Below, one piece after another: positions 33,519-42,993 of a DNA stretch of 64,000 nt. The notes below the pieces were generated by a model. It did no database searches. It worked only from the letters and a program-made list of their open reading frames with translations, and was not told where the DNA came from. The position numbers and the translations under genes were made by a program. The first letter of the stretch is position 1; each line of letters opens with the position of its first letter. The DNA lies in contig CAYNBJ010000001.1 of the NCBI GenBank assembly GCA_964395835.1, positions 186,001 to 250,000 on the forward strand, read 5' to 3'. The DNA is from LLD-282 sp964395835. Its GTDB lineage: Bacteria > Pseudomonadota > Gammaproteobacteria > Berkiellales > Berkiellaceae.

Positions 33519-35624
33519 CTAAGAAGCATGAGATGTTGGCGCCATAGATAATTCTTGACGCTTAACAATCTGTCCGTTTTGAAACACTAAAATTTCTTTG
33601 CACAATTTCAATGGAGCATGTCGATGTGAAACGACAACCAAGGTACGGTTCTCCAAACAACGCTCTAATGATTCAATAAAAGAATTTTCTGCCTGAAAAT
33701 CTAAAGAGCTTGTCGGCTCATCTAGCAATAGAATTTTTGGATTCGACATCAAAGCACGCGCCAAACCAATGGATTGTTTCTGACCACCGCTGAGATTTTG
33801 TCCCCTTTCCTCAATAAACATGTCCAATCCTTTGGGATGGCCTGAAATCCATTGATAAATTCCGCTATCTTTTAAGACTTGGATTAAATGCTCTTGAGAG
33901 ACAGAGCGACAGCCAATTAATAAATTATCCTTCAAGGTCCCAGAAATCAGTTGCACTTCTTGTGGCACATAACCTATTTTTTGACGCAGATCGGACATAT
34001 TAAACTGCTGAAGATGAAACCCATCGAGACGCACCTGACCCTCTGTCGGCACATAAAGGCCCAGCATCATTTTTAAAAATGTGGATTTTCCAGATCCATT
34101 AGGTCCAACAATGCCGATTTTATCTCCTGGTCGAATTTGACAGTTCACTTGATTCAGGGAAGGTTGATGATCTGCGCTGTAACGAAAAGTCACAGATTGA
34201 TATTCAAAAAACCCATCAATATTATGTGCAGAAAGTCCTTCTTTTTTAGATTCTGAAGGTAAAGCGACTAACTGCGACATCGCTTGATAAGAATTTTTAG
34301 CTTGCTGCCACTTTAAAACAAGCTGTCCTATTTGTAAGATCGGTGCTAAGGCTCTTGATGATAAAATTGAACACCCAATCAAGGCTCCCATTGTTAAAGA
34401 GCCTTCTAAAATCATCAACACTCCATAAGTGATCATCAAAACATAGGCCAATGATTGCACCGTTTGCGATAAATACGAAGAGACTGTTTGTATAGATTTT
34501 ATTTCGCGATGAACCTGAGCAGAGTTTTCTAAAACGAGTGCCCAGCGTCTTTGAAAAACATCTTCTGCACCCCAAAATTTTATGGACTCTAAATTATAAA
34601 GCGATTCAACTAAAAGAGTTTGCTTCTGCGAAGATGTTTTTTGCTGTTTTTTGACACGCTCTTGACAAAGCCACTGAGTTCCTAGAGTGATCATCGCAAC
34701 AAGAGGCACTGTAATGAGCTGTGTCCAGACCAAAGCATGCCCCATATAAGCAATCATACCAATAAAAAGGAACATAAAAGGAAGATCCACTAAAGTCGCT
34801 AAAGTTGCCGATGCAAAAAATTCTCTAAAAGACTCAAATTGAGTCACCAAAGAGGAAAAGCCACCTAATGATTTTGGTTTCAGGGCAAGAGGGACTTTCA
34901 AGAGATGCTCAAAAATCTGTTTACTCAGGGCAATATCAATTTGTAAATTTGCTGCATCAAGCAATCTGCTTCTTAAAATTTTAAAAGCCAAATCAAAACT
35001 ATAAAGAATCAGCATTCCGAAAGACAAAGTATATAACGTTTCGACAGCTCCATTAGGAACCACACGATCATAGACATTCATTGAAAACACGGAACTAAAC
35101 AAAGCGAAAATATTAATAAAAACTGTCCCCACTGCGACAGAGCCATAAACGCTATATAGCGGCTCTAAAGTTGACCAAAACCAGTGTTTATTTTCTTTTA
35201 AATGAGGATAAGAGCTTTCTGGCTCTAAAATAAGAGGACTATAAATTTCATAGACAGCTTGAATTTGATTAATAAAATCATCATTCATCTCCGTCTTGAG
35301 CTCTGCAGAACTCAAAGAAATCGCTGTGGGAGAATCGATTTGACTATGAGAATGGTAGATCCAATAGCTCTGATCTGACAGACAAATAATTTCACAAATT
35401 GCTTTAGTTGTGAGATAAGGCGCACGATTCTTGCGTTCAATAATTTCGCAACCACAATTTTTCAAACATTTCAACAGATCGAAAAAATCTGATTGTGGCT
35501 GAGATTCTAAAATTTCGAAATGTGCTTCGTCAAAAGGATAAAACGATTTCAGAAGAAATGTGACTTTTTTCGCAACAAAAGGAATCATTTCTTCTCCGGC
35601 AGATACATCGGTATACTCAGTCAT
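33519..35624 (-). CDS. type I secretion ABC transporter with inactive peptidase-like N-terminal domain
   Basis: 701 residues. The first ~130 residues form a domain of C39-like size but lack the catalytic Cys and His motifs, as in HlyB/LapB/LssB-type exporters. A hydrophobic transmembrane domain spans about 155-430. The ATPase domain has GIVGPNGSGKST, the Q-loop region GYVPQEVQLISGTL, signature NLSGGQKQ, Walker B ILLLDEPTSSLD and the switch His in VVVSHR. It likely exports a large protein or adhesin; no such substrate gene is in the window. It overlaps the regulator gene by ATGA. Confidence 0.95.
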   Translation of the reverse strand: MTEYTDVSAGEEMIPFVAKKVTFLLKSFYPFDEAHFEILESQPQSDFFDLLKCLKNCGCEIIERKNRAPYLTTKAICEIICLSDQSYWIYHSHSQIDSPTAISLSSAELKTEMNDDFINQIQAVYEIYSPLILEPESSYPHLKENKHWFWSTLEPLYSVYGSVAVGTVFINIFALFSSVFSMNVYDRVVPNGAVETLYTLSFGMLILYSFDLAFKILRSRLLDAANLQIDIALSKQIFEHLLKVPLALKPKSLGGFSSLVTQFESFREFFASATLATLVDLPFMFLFIGMIAYMGHALVWTQLITVPLVAMITLGTQWLCQERVKKQQKTSSQKQTLLVESLYNLESIKFWGAEDVFQRRWALVLENSAQVHREIKSIQTVSSYLSQTVQSLAYVLMITYGVLMILEGSLTMGALIGCSILSSRALAPILQIGQLVLKWQQAKNSYQAMSQLVALPSESKKEGLSAHNIDGFFEYQSVTFRYSADHQPSLNQVNCQIRPGDKIGIVGPNGSGKSTFLKMMLGLYVPTEGQVRLDGFHLQQFNMSDLRQKIGYVPQEVQLISGTLKDNLLIGCRSVSQEHLIQVLKDSGIYQWISGHPKGLDMFIEERGQNLSGGQKQSIGLARALMSNPKILLLDEPTSSLDFQAENSFIESLERCLENRTLVVVSHRHAPLKLCKEILVFQNGQIVKRQELSMAPTSHAS

Positions 35625-36763
35625 AGAGACTCTCCTTTAGAAAAAACAAGAACGGAAATATCATCAAGTCTATCTGGAGTGGTCGTGATTTTGAAAACTT
35701 GATTTACAGAATCAAAAGTTTGATTTGTTTGCTTCAGCAGGTCTAGAAGATGTTGATCTTTGTCATCAAAATTCCCACTCAAAATTTCAAAAATACCGTC
35801 ACTGAACAAAACAATACGAAAAGGCGGTTGCACTTCGATAATCTCAGTTTTATATGACATAGAAGCAGAAATCCCTACAGGGAATCCACGTCCAGGTAGA
35901 TATCGAGGCTCACCTTTTTGGATAATGACTGGATTCGGGTAATGCCCACCTACAGAATAATGAATTTCATCGAGTTTTTTATAATAGACGAAGTAAAGCA
36001 TCGTACAATATTTTCCAAGCTTTTCTCCATGCACCTCTTTGGCAATGGATTGTAAGAGCAAATGTGGAACAACGATCCTTTGATCATGATCTGTGAGATA
36101 GGCCGTTGCGAGTTCGCGAATATACATTTTAATTAAAACAGTGACGAAGGCTGCAGCGGCTCCATGTCCGGAAACATCGCAAACATAAAAAATTAAATGA
36201 TCATCATCGAGTTCAATATAATCAACAAAATCACCTGACAGATAAAGCATTGGCTCAACATGATGCTCAATACGGATATCATCTTTAAGATAGACCACTG
36301 GTGGCAGTGTTTTTTCTTGAACTGTTTTGCCTGCTTCCTGATCTTCCAACAGGGTATGACGGATTTTTTCATTTTCTTCTTTGAGATATTTTTTCTCTAA
36401 AGCTTTTTGAATGGATCGATCTACAATCGAAAAATCCCCTAATGGTTTAATCAGAAAATCCTGGATAGATAAACGCAAGGCTTGTATGATTTCATGACTT
36501 TCAGTCACTGCTGTCAAAATTAAGATTGGAATTTCTGGATCAATTGCACGAACTGCCTTCATGACTTCAATTCCACTCATAAGAGGCAAATCCAAATCTA
36601 AAATCAGCAAATCTGGCTTGGATTGGGTAAAAAGCTTAAGACCTTCTTGTCCGTTTGGTGCTAAGGACAGGTGATAACCTGCATCTTCTAAATAAACTGA
36701 AAGGGATTCTCGAAACATGGTCTCATGATCGACAATCAAAAGATGGACGGATAATTTTGACAC
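35621..36763 (-). CDS. response regulator with PP2C-type (RsbU/SpoIIE) phosphatase domain
   Basis: 380 residues from a GTG at 36763 with a well-placed GAGGTGA. The receiver domain (1-120) has the phosphoacceptor D56 in LILDLDLP, T in LTAV and K in LIKPL; the acidic pair is DH instead of DD/DE. A short coiled linker follows. The phosphatase domain (about 160-380) has LSGDFVD, CDVSGHGAAAAFV, SDGIFE and DDIS, the metal-binding motifs of PP2C/SpoIIE enzymes. It is the first gene of the secretion operon, suggesting control of adhesion or secretion through a partner-switch anti-sigma type pathway, whose partners are not in the window. Confidence 0.92.
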   Translation of the reverse strand: MSKLSVHLLIVDHETMFRESLSVYLEDAGYHLSLAPNGQEGLKLFTQSKPDLLILDLDLPLMSGIEVMKAVRAIDPEIPILILTAVTESHEIIQALRLSIQDFLIKPLGDFSIVDRSIQKALEKKYLKEENEKIRHTLLEDQEAGKTVQEKTLPPVVYLKDDIRIEHHVEPMLYLSGDFVDYIELDDDHLIFYVCDVSGHGAAAAFVTVLIKMYIRELATAYLTDHDQRIVVPHLLLQSIAKEVHGEKLGKYCTMLYFVYYKKLDEIHYSVGGHYPNPVIIQKGEPRYLPGRGFPVGISASMSYKTEIIEVQPPFRIVLFSDGIFEILSGNFDDKDQHLLDLLKQTNQTFDSVNQVFKITTTPDRLDDISVLVFSKGESL

Positions 36764-36793
36764 TTAAGATCACCTCTGAAGAAAAGATATTTC

Positions 36794-36823
36794 AGAATAA
36801 GCGATCGAAAGAGTTTATGGCAA
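36794..36823 (-). promoter_or_regulatory. sigma-70 promoter of the type I secretion operon
   Basis: Minus strand TTGCCA (36823-36818), an 18-base spacer and TATTCT (36799-36794). It would start a transcript about 25 bases before the GTG of the response regulator. Confidence 0.45.
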
Positions 36824-36829
36824 ACAGCT

Positions 36830-36866
36830 AAAAAGCATAGCAACCATACCGATTGCTATGCTTTTT
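36830..36866. terminator. intrinsic terminator between porin-like gene and secretion operon
   Basis: AAAAAGCATAGCAA (36830-36843) pairs with TTGCTATGCTTTTT (36853-36866), loop of nine bases. T-tracts lie on both strands. It ends the porin-like transcript coming from the right. Confidence 0.88.
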
Positions 36867-36878
36867 CTTGAGTAAATT

Positions 36879-38261
36879 TTAAAAAGAAAATTCAGAGCGG
36901 AAACGAAGACCTTGTTCTTTTTCTAATGTAGTCCAAATACCATTGACTTTAGAAGAGGTTTTCAGATGATAGTACTCTCCTTTGAGGCAAATAGATGGGT
37001 TGACTGCATAAGATGTTGCAAATGTCCATCCTTTAACTCTCACAATAAAATCTTCTTCTAGATCTTGTGTGATTGTAGCAAGATTATAACCGGGATCTTT
37101 AGAGAAGCTAAATGGAACAGCTGGGCTAGATGAAAAAGAGTTTTTAATAAATTGTGCTGCTGCAGCATTATAATAATACTCATATCCAAAACGCATCGCG
37201 ACTTCCAAAGAACCATAGTTTGTATCAGGGATGATTTTATTCACAACGCCTGAACTGGGATTGATTTGATAACGATCACCCACAACCAGGCTGGAGAGCT
37301 CTAAATATCCTGAACTTGCTTGATTTTTTCTTTGAAAAACATTTAAATCTGCAGGTACAGATGTTTTTGCTATGCTACTTTCATTATCACGATAATATTT
37401 AAAATAATGATATGCGGAATTAATAACAAAATTTTTCCAACCGAAAGAATGATCAATCGTACCCGCGATCCTTTTCTCAAAGGTTGTATGGTAGGCAATA
37501 TTTGTATTCCCTATTTGAGTCCAGTCTTGAGACTGCACAACTAAAGGAACAATGACATCTAAAGATTGCAAACCTGCGCCAACACCATAAGAAAAAAGTC
37601 CTCTATTGAGAAGAACTGCATTAACACGGCCACCTAGAGCAAAGCGCACAGACTCCTGATCAAAAGAGACTTGTGGGGTATTGCCGTTATAAGTCACCTG
37701 ATCGATGAAAACATCATCCAAAGACACTTCATCACTGTCAATCGCAATCTTACTATACGAATAATCTATAATGGAAGCACGAGCTGTAGTGGACCATAAA
37801 CCTAGGGAATACCCATAAGTCTGATCATAGACCCCTGAAATATTCGCTCCTATTTTTTTACCGATACTATCTTCCAAAACACCCAGTGAGCGCTCTATAT
37901 AAGATTGTGATTCTGTGCCGGCTTGAGAGTATCCTGGAGCATCTCGGCCCACATTCAATTTTAATGTATCTTCAAAAACCGTATAACTGATTACAGCGGA
38001 AGGAATCACGGCTTTTGAAAAATCATTAATTGTAGAGGAAGGGCGTTCTAATCGAATTTTATAAAAAAACTTCTGAGACCATGAACCTTTAAAATCCAAA
38101 CGCGCTCTTGAAATCAGGAGATTATCACTGAGCTCTTCGGGTTTAAAAGGAAATTGAGCCTCAAAAAAAAGAGAACCGGAAATCTTGTCAATAGGCGCCG
38201 CATGTGCAGCGGAAAAAGACAAAGCTGTCAAAAGAAAAAAAGAGAAAGAGCTGCGTTTCAT
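36879..38261 (-). CDS. porin-like outer membrane protein (1 of 4)
   Basis: 460 residues from the ATG at 38261, preceded by AAGGA; an ATG nine codons upstream lacks a ribosome binding site. A signal peptide MKRSSFSFFLLTALSFSAAHA is followed by alternating polar-hydrophobic beta strands. The protein ends with Phe (SEFSF), the usual barrel-insertion signal. The N-terminal half resembles phosphate-selective porin O/P type barrels: NLLISRARLDFKGSW, then LKLNVGRDAPGYSQ. The same layout recurs in the paralogue at 39185, so the two are likely related. It has a terminator directly downstream. Channel specificity is not known. Confidence 0.85.
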   Translation of the reverse strand: MKRSSFSFFLLTALSFSAAHAAPIDKISGSLFFEAQFPFKPEELSDNLLISRARLDFKGSWSQKFFYKIRLERPSSTINDFSKAVIPSAVISYTVFEDTLKLNVGRDAPGYSQAGTESQSYIERSLGVLEDSIGKKIGANISGVYDQTYGYSLGLWSTTARASIIDYSYSKIAIDSDEVSLDDVFIDQVTYNGNTPQVSFDQESVRFALGGRVNAVLLNRGLFSYGVGAGLQSLDVIVPLVVQSQDWTQIGNTNIAYHTTFEKRIAGTIDHSFGWKNFVINSAYHYFKYYRDNESSIAKTSVPADLNVFQRKNQASSGYLELSSLVVGDRYQINPSSGVVNKIIPDTNYGSLEVAMRFGYEYYYNAAAAQFIKNSFSSSPAVPFSFSKDPGYNLATITQDLEEDFIVRVKGWTFATSYAVNPSICLKGEYYHLKTSSKVNGIWTTLEKEQGLRFRSEFSF

Positions 38262-38377
38262 AGAAGGAATCCTTATCTTAGCAATCATTCATTAGCTAAA
38301 AATGCTATCAGGACTCATTCTAATGAAAAAAAAAAAACTTAGCTAGACACAATCTAATCTGAATATAAAGAAAGCTG

Positions 38378-39115
38378 CTATTTAGAAACAGAACTTTCCT
38401 TTTCTTGTGACCAATCGAGATCATAAAAATCATCCCAATTATGCTGCCCATCATTGAGAAAATTTTTACGATATTGTAAATAAGAATCTCTGACAAACAA
38501 ATAACGATCTTGAACAAAAGTTGTTTGATTCATATGATTCAAATACTCCGATAATGAAGCACGTGTTTCAATTCCATTGAGCAGTAAAAGTTCAACGCGC
38601 AAATCCCCGGTGCCATAATAATTCAAAGGATTCAGCAACACTCTATCAACAGACATACCAATCATATCGCGTGTCGTTGTAGGCCCCCAAAAAGGCGATA
38701 TCATGTAGGGTGATTCTTTCACTCCCCAGACATATAGTGTTTTACCAAAATCATTTTTCTTCTTAGGCAAGCCCAAATCATGCGCCATATCAAAAAGGCC
38801 GCCTACCCCAAAAGTACTATTCACTATAAAACGAATAGAACTATGGTATGCATGCTCGTAATCTTTTTGTAAGAAAAAGTTTAGACCGTACGCAACCTCA
38901 GCAACATTTGCATAAAAATTGCTGATTCCGACTCGAAAAGGCAGTGGTACGATTGTTTGGTACAATGAAACAATAGGGGCAATAATATGCTCATCAGCCT
39001 GCTCATTAAAAGCAAAAACCTCTCGATTATATTGCTCATATGGATCAATCTCATTGGATGAAATTTGACATCCGCTAAGAGATAAAGAAATCAAAGCCAA
39101 ATAAAAAAATCTCAT
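38378..39115 (-). CDS. mlaA: MlaA (VacJ) phospholipid-transport lipoprotein
   Basis: 245 residues. A lipobox LSLSGC near residue 16 marks an outer membrane lipoprotein. The family core is clear: DPYEQYNREVFAFNEQ, FRVGISNFYANVAEV, SSIRFIVNSTFGVGGLFDMA, FGKTLYVWGVKESPYMISPFWGP and the D-R...NPL segment. In E. coli MlaA removes phospholipids from the outer leaflet together with trimeric porins; its place between porin-like genes is consistent with that. The other mla genes are not in the window. Confidence 0.95.
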   Translation of the reverse strand: MRFFYLALISLSLSGCQISSNEIDPYEQYNREVFAFNEQADEHIIAPIVSLYQTIVPLPFRVGISNFYANVAEVAYGLNFFLQKDYEHAYHSSIRFIVNSTFGVGGLFDMAHDLGLPKKKNDFGKTLYVWGVKESPYMISPFWGPTTTRDMIGMSVDRVLLNPLNYYGTGDLRVELLLLNGIETRASLSEYLNHMNQTTFVQDRYLFVRDSYLQYRKNFLNDGQHNWDDFYDLDWSQEKESSVSK

Positions 39116-39129
39116 AAACCCAATCGTAT

Positions 39130-39160
39130 TAAAAAGCCTTCCCTTTGAAAAGGGAAGGCT
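39130..39160 (-). terminator. intrinsic terminator after the porin-like gene at 39185
   Basis: On the minus strand AGCCTTCCCTTT and AAAGGGAAGGCT form a 9-12-bp hairpin (39160-39135) followed by a T-tract (39135-39130). It separates the porin-like gene from mlaA. Confidence 0.88.
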
Positions 39161-39184
39161 GTCATCGAGATCAAGAATGCTTTC

Positions 39185-40792
39185 TTAGAAAGAAAATGCA
39201 GCTTGAAGACGAATTGTAGAAACAGAATCGCTATAAAGAGAATCTTGATCTGCAGAGTTCGCAGAAATACGATTGAACTCATTAGAACGATTTTCAAATT
39301 CTAAAGTTGCATTTGCAGCTTCTGTAAAGTAATACTTAAGCGCAACTGCATATCCACTGGACTTGGACTCATAAGCTTTTTCATCAGAAACAACGATCTG
39401 TACAGCTCCTTTATTTGCAGATGTTGTATTTGTTAAAGAGTTGTCAGCAGAAATGAGCATGTATTTATTGGATGTTCCTTCATCAACGATCTGAGCACCG
39501 ATAAGCTGAGCTGCACCGCTTTGGACAGAGCCTGTGAAATCAGAATATCCAACAGCGTTTGTAAGTGCCAAAACGTTACGACGATTTTCATTACCATAAC
39601 GAGCAACAATTTCTAGTCCTGCTTGATTTTCACGAAGTTTTACACCACTGACAACAGCCTTAGCTTCATCAAATTTATAGGAATCTCCCATAATCAAGTA
39701 GCCACCCTCAATCCACCAAGATGTTGCTTTACCATCATTTTGGAAAACTTGAGATGCGCCACCAGCACTATTGTAAATAGCATTTGTTGCTGTATCATTT
39801 TTCAATTTTTGATTTTGATAACCAGCGTTGACCTGGAAGGCACCAAAGGCAACAGATCCATCCACAGCGAAGTTTGATAGAGTATTAAATCCTGAAACAC
39901 CGTATCGCATTTCGTCTCCGCTTGTAGTGGTATCATCAAATGAACCAACAGTTGCAACCACAACAGGCATATTCATAGGAGCTTGATTATAACCGACTGC
40001 TAAACCATAAGAAGTTGTCCCGTTCATCTTGTTAGCAAAGCTTAAACGTCCGCCGTATCCAAGACGTAGGCTTTTTGTATCAAAGTTTGAAGCGGATGTG
40101 AAAGGACCAGTAGCAACAGCTTGTTGGAAATCAGTAAATGATGTTGGATCAGATGCAGCAACTGCTGGCATCGTTACAGACTCAAGCTTTCTAAAACCTG
40201 TTTGTTTCCAAAAACCAAAAGCATACCCAATTGGACCAGCTTTTCCATCAATAGAGAAACCTGCATGATTACCTGCATAACCAATAACAGAGCCTACAGC
40301 CATATTGTTAGGATAGCTACCTACAAATGGTTGATAATAAAGTCTATCTGCAGTGATTTCAGGGCATCCGATACGTCCCATCATAATATTAATATTTTCA
40401 ATTCCAGACCATGCGAGATAAGCTCTAGAAATAGATGCATCAATAGCATTCAATGTTGCAACTTCATCTAAAAACACATGATCAGTAACAGCTGCTGCAT
40501 CAGAATTCATACTGATAAGCTGCTGATTTTCATGCTCTGGATACTCTAAACGAATTCCATATGTCCAGCTTTTTGCCACATCACCCATGAAATTTAAACG
40601 CGCACGGGACACAAAAAGATTATCTGGTTTTTCTAGATTGTCAGGCACAGATGAATCACCTGTTCCTTTTTGAGATGTTGTGAAACGACCATCAAAACGG
40701 ATTTCTCCAGTGATAGTGTTTGCAGCAAAAGCGATAGCGGATACAGATGCCAAGCCTAATAGAGCTAGACGAGAAAGGGTTGTGTTTCTCAT
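39185..40792 (-). CDS. porin-like outer membrane protein (2 of 4), probably abundant
   Basis: 535 residues. Signal peptide of about 23 residues ending SAIAFA. Beta-barrel pattern throughout with final LQAAFSF. Shared landmarks with the gene at 36879 are the NLFVSRARLNFMGD segment and MMGRIGCPEIT; shared landmarks with the gene at 41298 are SVIGYAGNHAGFS and GYAFGFWKQ. GGGAGAG precedes the ATG. A near-consensus promoter (40925-40952) and a strong terminator suggest high, monocistronic expression, so it may be the major outer membrane protein. Function as a channel is inferred. Confidence 0.87.
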   Translation of the reverse strand: MRNTTLSRLALLGLASVSAIAFAANTITGEIRFDGRFTTSQKGTGDSSVPDNLEKPDNLFVSRARLNFMGDVAKSWTYGIRLEYPEHENQQLISMNSDAAAVTDHVFLDEVATLNAIDASISRAYLAWSGIENINIMMGRIGCPEITADRLYYQPFVGSYPNNMAVGSVIGYAGNHAGFSIDGKAGPIGYAFGFWKQTGFRKLESVTMPAVAASDPTSFTDFQQAVATGPFTSASNFDTKSLRLGYGGRLSFANKMNGTTSYGLAVGYNQAPMNMPVVVATVGSFDDTTTSGDEMRYGVSGFNTLSNFAVDGSVAFGAFQVNAGYQNQKLKNDTATNAIYNSAGGASQVFQNDGKATSWWIEGGYLIMGDSYKFDEAKAVVSGVKLRENQAGLEIVARYGNENRRNVLALTNAVGYSDFTGSVQSGAAQLIGAQIVDEGTSNKYMLISADNSLTNTTSANKGAVQIVVSDEKAYESKSSGYAVALKYYFTEAANATLEFENRSNEFNRISANSADQDSLYSDSVSTIRLQAAFSF

Positions 40793-40924
40793 GAATATTC
40801 TCTCCCAATATGTTGAAACAAACTTCCTAATTTTTTAGAAACTAAGATTTGAGTTTTTAAATGCTCTTCATGAGTCCCTTTAAAATCCCTCACCTTGATC
40901 TCATAAAATTTATGACTCACTACA

Positions 40925-40952
40925 TTTATAGCAAACAGCTTTATGAAGTCAA
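40925..40952 (-). promoter_or_regulatory. strong sigma-70 promoter of the porin-like gene at 39185
   Basis: Minus strand TTGACT (40952-40947), a 16-base spacer and TATAAA (40930-40925). The predicted leader is about 125 bases. It is among the best promoter matches in the window. Confidence 0.62.
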
Positions 40953-41297
40953 ATGCCAGTCATTTGCCTAAATGCGGAATTTCAAGTCTCTGTGCATGTT
41001 TTGTTAAGACATCGACTCTTATTTCTTTTATAGATATAGGTTTTAAAAAAGTCAAACTCAAATAAAATATAAGCTCTTATTTTTTCAGATCTTTTTTATT
41101 TTCATAATCTAGCCAAGGTTTTGATATCTCTAGAAAATGGCCCTCAAATCTCGTTTTCCATAAAAGAGCACTCCTATGAGAATTTTTTTTATACACAACC
41201 GCAATGACTCAGAGACCTCTGTTTAGCGCTGCTTATCTTTCAATAATGTCATTTCTTAGTGCCTCGAAAAGATCGGTCGCTTATAAAAAATCCCTGT
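40953..41297. other. intergenic region with no recognised feature
   Basis: About 345 bases of AT-rich sequence between the porin-like genes. I see no convincing ORF, RNA gene or strong hairpin here. Confidence 0.5.
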
Positions 41298-42956
41298 TTA
41301 AAAGACAGATTCAATTCTCAATTTGAAAGTGTGAATATTTTTAAAATGAATCGAATCACTATAGTTATTATCTCTCAGATATATGCGTTTTTGATAATTT
41401 TTCCAATCAAATTCAGCTTTTATAGAAATAGCATCTGCTGGATAATATTGTAAAAAAAAGGCGAATCCAGTCGCCAAAGTCTGAAAAGATTTAGTTTCTT
41501 CAGTGACGCTCCCTAAACCAAACAAAGTACCATTTTTTTCAACAAGAGGATCGATATAGTTGGGGCTCTGATTATCAACACACACAATCTGATACCGAGA
41601 GCCATTCACTTCTTCAATACCATGCAACCTCAGGCGGCCTGCACCACTCGTATCACGATAAACACTCGCGGAAAAATCGTCTGCACCGACCATATCCATT
41701 AAAGCCAAAATATTACGCCGTCTCTCCAATCCCCAACGCGCTCCAATTTCCAAGCCCCAGCCCTGATTCCCTAACACAATCGAACTCACTGAGTTTTTAG
41801 AACGATCAACATTAAAGCCTTTTCCAAAAAGCAAATGTCCCGCTTCAATATAATATCCAAAGACCCGACCACCATCTTCCAATACATAAGGCGCTACAGG
41901 CTGAGTCGGCGTGCCTCCCTGCGTATCATTCGTGATCACTTGTATTTGAACATCGCGTGGTAAGACTTGTTCAGAATAACCAGCGGAAGCCCTAAAAGGG
42001 CCGATAGTCCTCAAACACTCCAAATGATAATGATTCATTGATTTAAAGGATGTGAGTCGATAAGCCCCCTGTGCTGCAATAGCTTCTTGATCAACAGTAG
42101 CGACCTGACTGGGCACATAGGGATCGTATAAAACAGCCAAGACTAAAGGGTACGATAACTTTTGATGAGCAGCTGCTAATGAAACACCCCAAGTCTCTAA
42201 GGTGCGAAATCTAAAATAATAATTTGCACGCCCCCCAAAGGAAAAAGGGATATATTTCGATGAAAATGACCCACTATCAAAAGACTTAGACACCTCAGCT
42301 GGATCGAGATTAGTATCAGGGGCCACTGCTCCCTCTAAAAAAGATGGTGTTACTGTCTCAGTTACGGGGGCAAAATTCTGAATAGACTGATAAGTTCCAC
42401 CTGTGCTTGATAGCCCCTGTCCTTGTTGCCATACCCCAAAAACACCACTATATGGCCCACTGATCAACTCATAAGTCATTCCTAAATGATACCCACCAAA
42501 ACCAATAATTGTCCCAATAGGCTGATCAAACCCTAGAGAAGCACAGGAAATTTCTTGACTCAGAGATGGAGCCTCTATTAGCCCAGCTTTAAAAATATTT
42601 TTATTAAAACGGTACGCTGCATAAGCTTGCGAAAGCTGCGTCTTCAAACTCAAAGACTGTGATTGCACCAGAAAACTGTTTTTTACAAATGATGTCGGCT
42701 CAGTATCCAAATGCAATTCAATCACTGTTTCAAGTTGATTGACCCATCCAGACCAATTGTGAGTATAACGTAGACGTGCTCTTGTGATATCCCATCGAGC
42801 GGGCTCATTTAAAGCCACATTCTGCGAGTTATTAATTTTATGATCTAAAGTTGCATCCATTCTCAGCCATCCAGAAAATCCTGTGCTTGCTCCGACATTT
42901 CCTGCGATCATTGCGATAGCATAAAAAATCGATTGTATAGCTAATACTCTATTCAT
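41298..42956 (-). CDS. porin-like outer membrane protein (3 of 4)
   Basis: 552 residues, signal peptide ending near NVGAS (about 24). The landmarks seen in the paralogues are present: ITRARLRYTHNWSG, then IGTIIGFGGYHLGM, SGVFGVWQQG and GWGLEIGARWGLERRRNILALMDM, close to GLEIVARYGNENRRNVLALTNA in the gene at 39185. It ends LRIESVF. GGATGAAACATG gives a plausible start. It follows the gene at 42994 by 37 bases, so the two are probably one transcript. Substrate unknown. Confidence 0.82.
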   Translation of the reverse strand: MNRVLAIQSIFYAIAMIAGNVGASTGFSGWLRMDATLDHKINNSQNVALNEPARWDITRARLRYTHNWSGWVNQLETVIELHLDTEPTSFVKNSFLVQSQSLSLKTQLSQAYAAYRFNKNIFKAGLIEAPSLSQEISCASLGFDQPIGTIIGFGGYHLGMTYELISGPYSGVFGVWQQGQGLSSTGGTYQSIQNFAPVTETVTPSFLEGAVAPDTNLDPAEVSKSFDSGSFSSKYIPFSFGGRANYYFRFRTLETWGVSLAAAHQKLSYPLVLAVLYDPYVPSQVATVDQEAIAAQGAYRLTSFKSMNHYHLECLRTIGPFRASAGYSEQVLPRDVQIQVITNDTQGGTPTQPVAPYVLEDGGRVFGYYIEAGHLLFGKGFNVDRSKNSVSSIVLGNQGWGLEIGARWGLERRRNILALMDMVGADDFSASVYRDTSGAGRLRLHGIEEVNGSRYQIVCVDNQSPNYIDPLVEKNGTLFGLGSVTEETKSFQTLATGFAFFLQYYPADAISIKAEFDWKNYQKRIYLRDNNYSDSIHFKNIHTFKLRIESVF

Positions 42957-42993
42957 GTTTCATCCTTAAGATCGCTAGTATTCTATGTGCTTT

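Noticed and set aside
33519..34000. Possible C39 peptidase exporter that could process the GG-leader pair
   Set aside because: The N-terminal domain of the ABC transporter (encoded near 35200-35624) lacks the catalytic Cys and His motifs; the link to the GG-leader genes is not supported.
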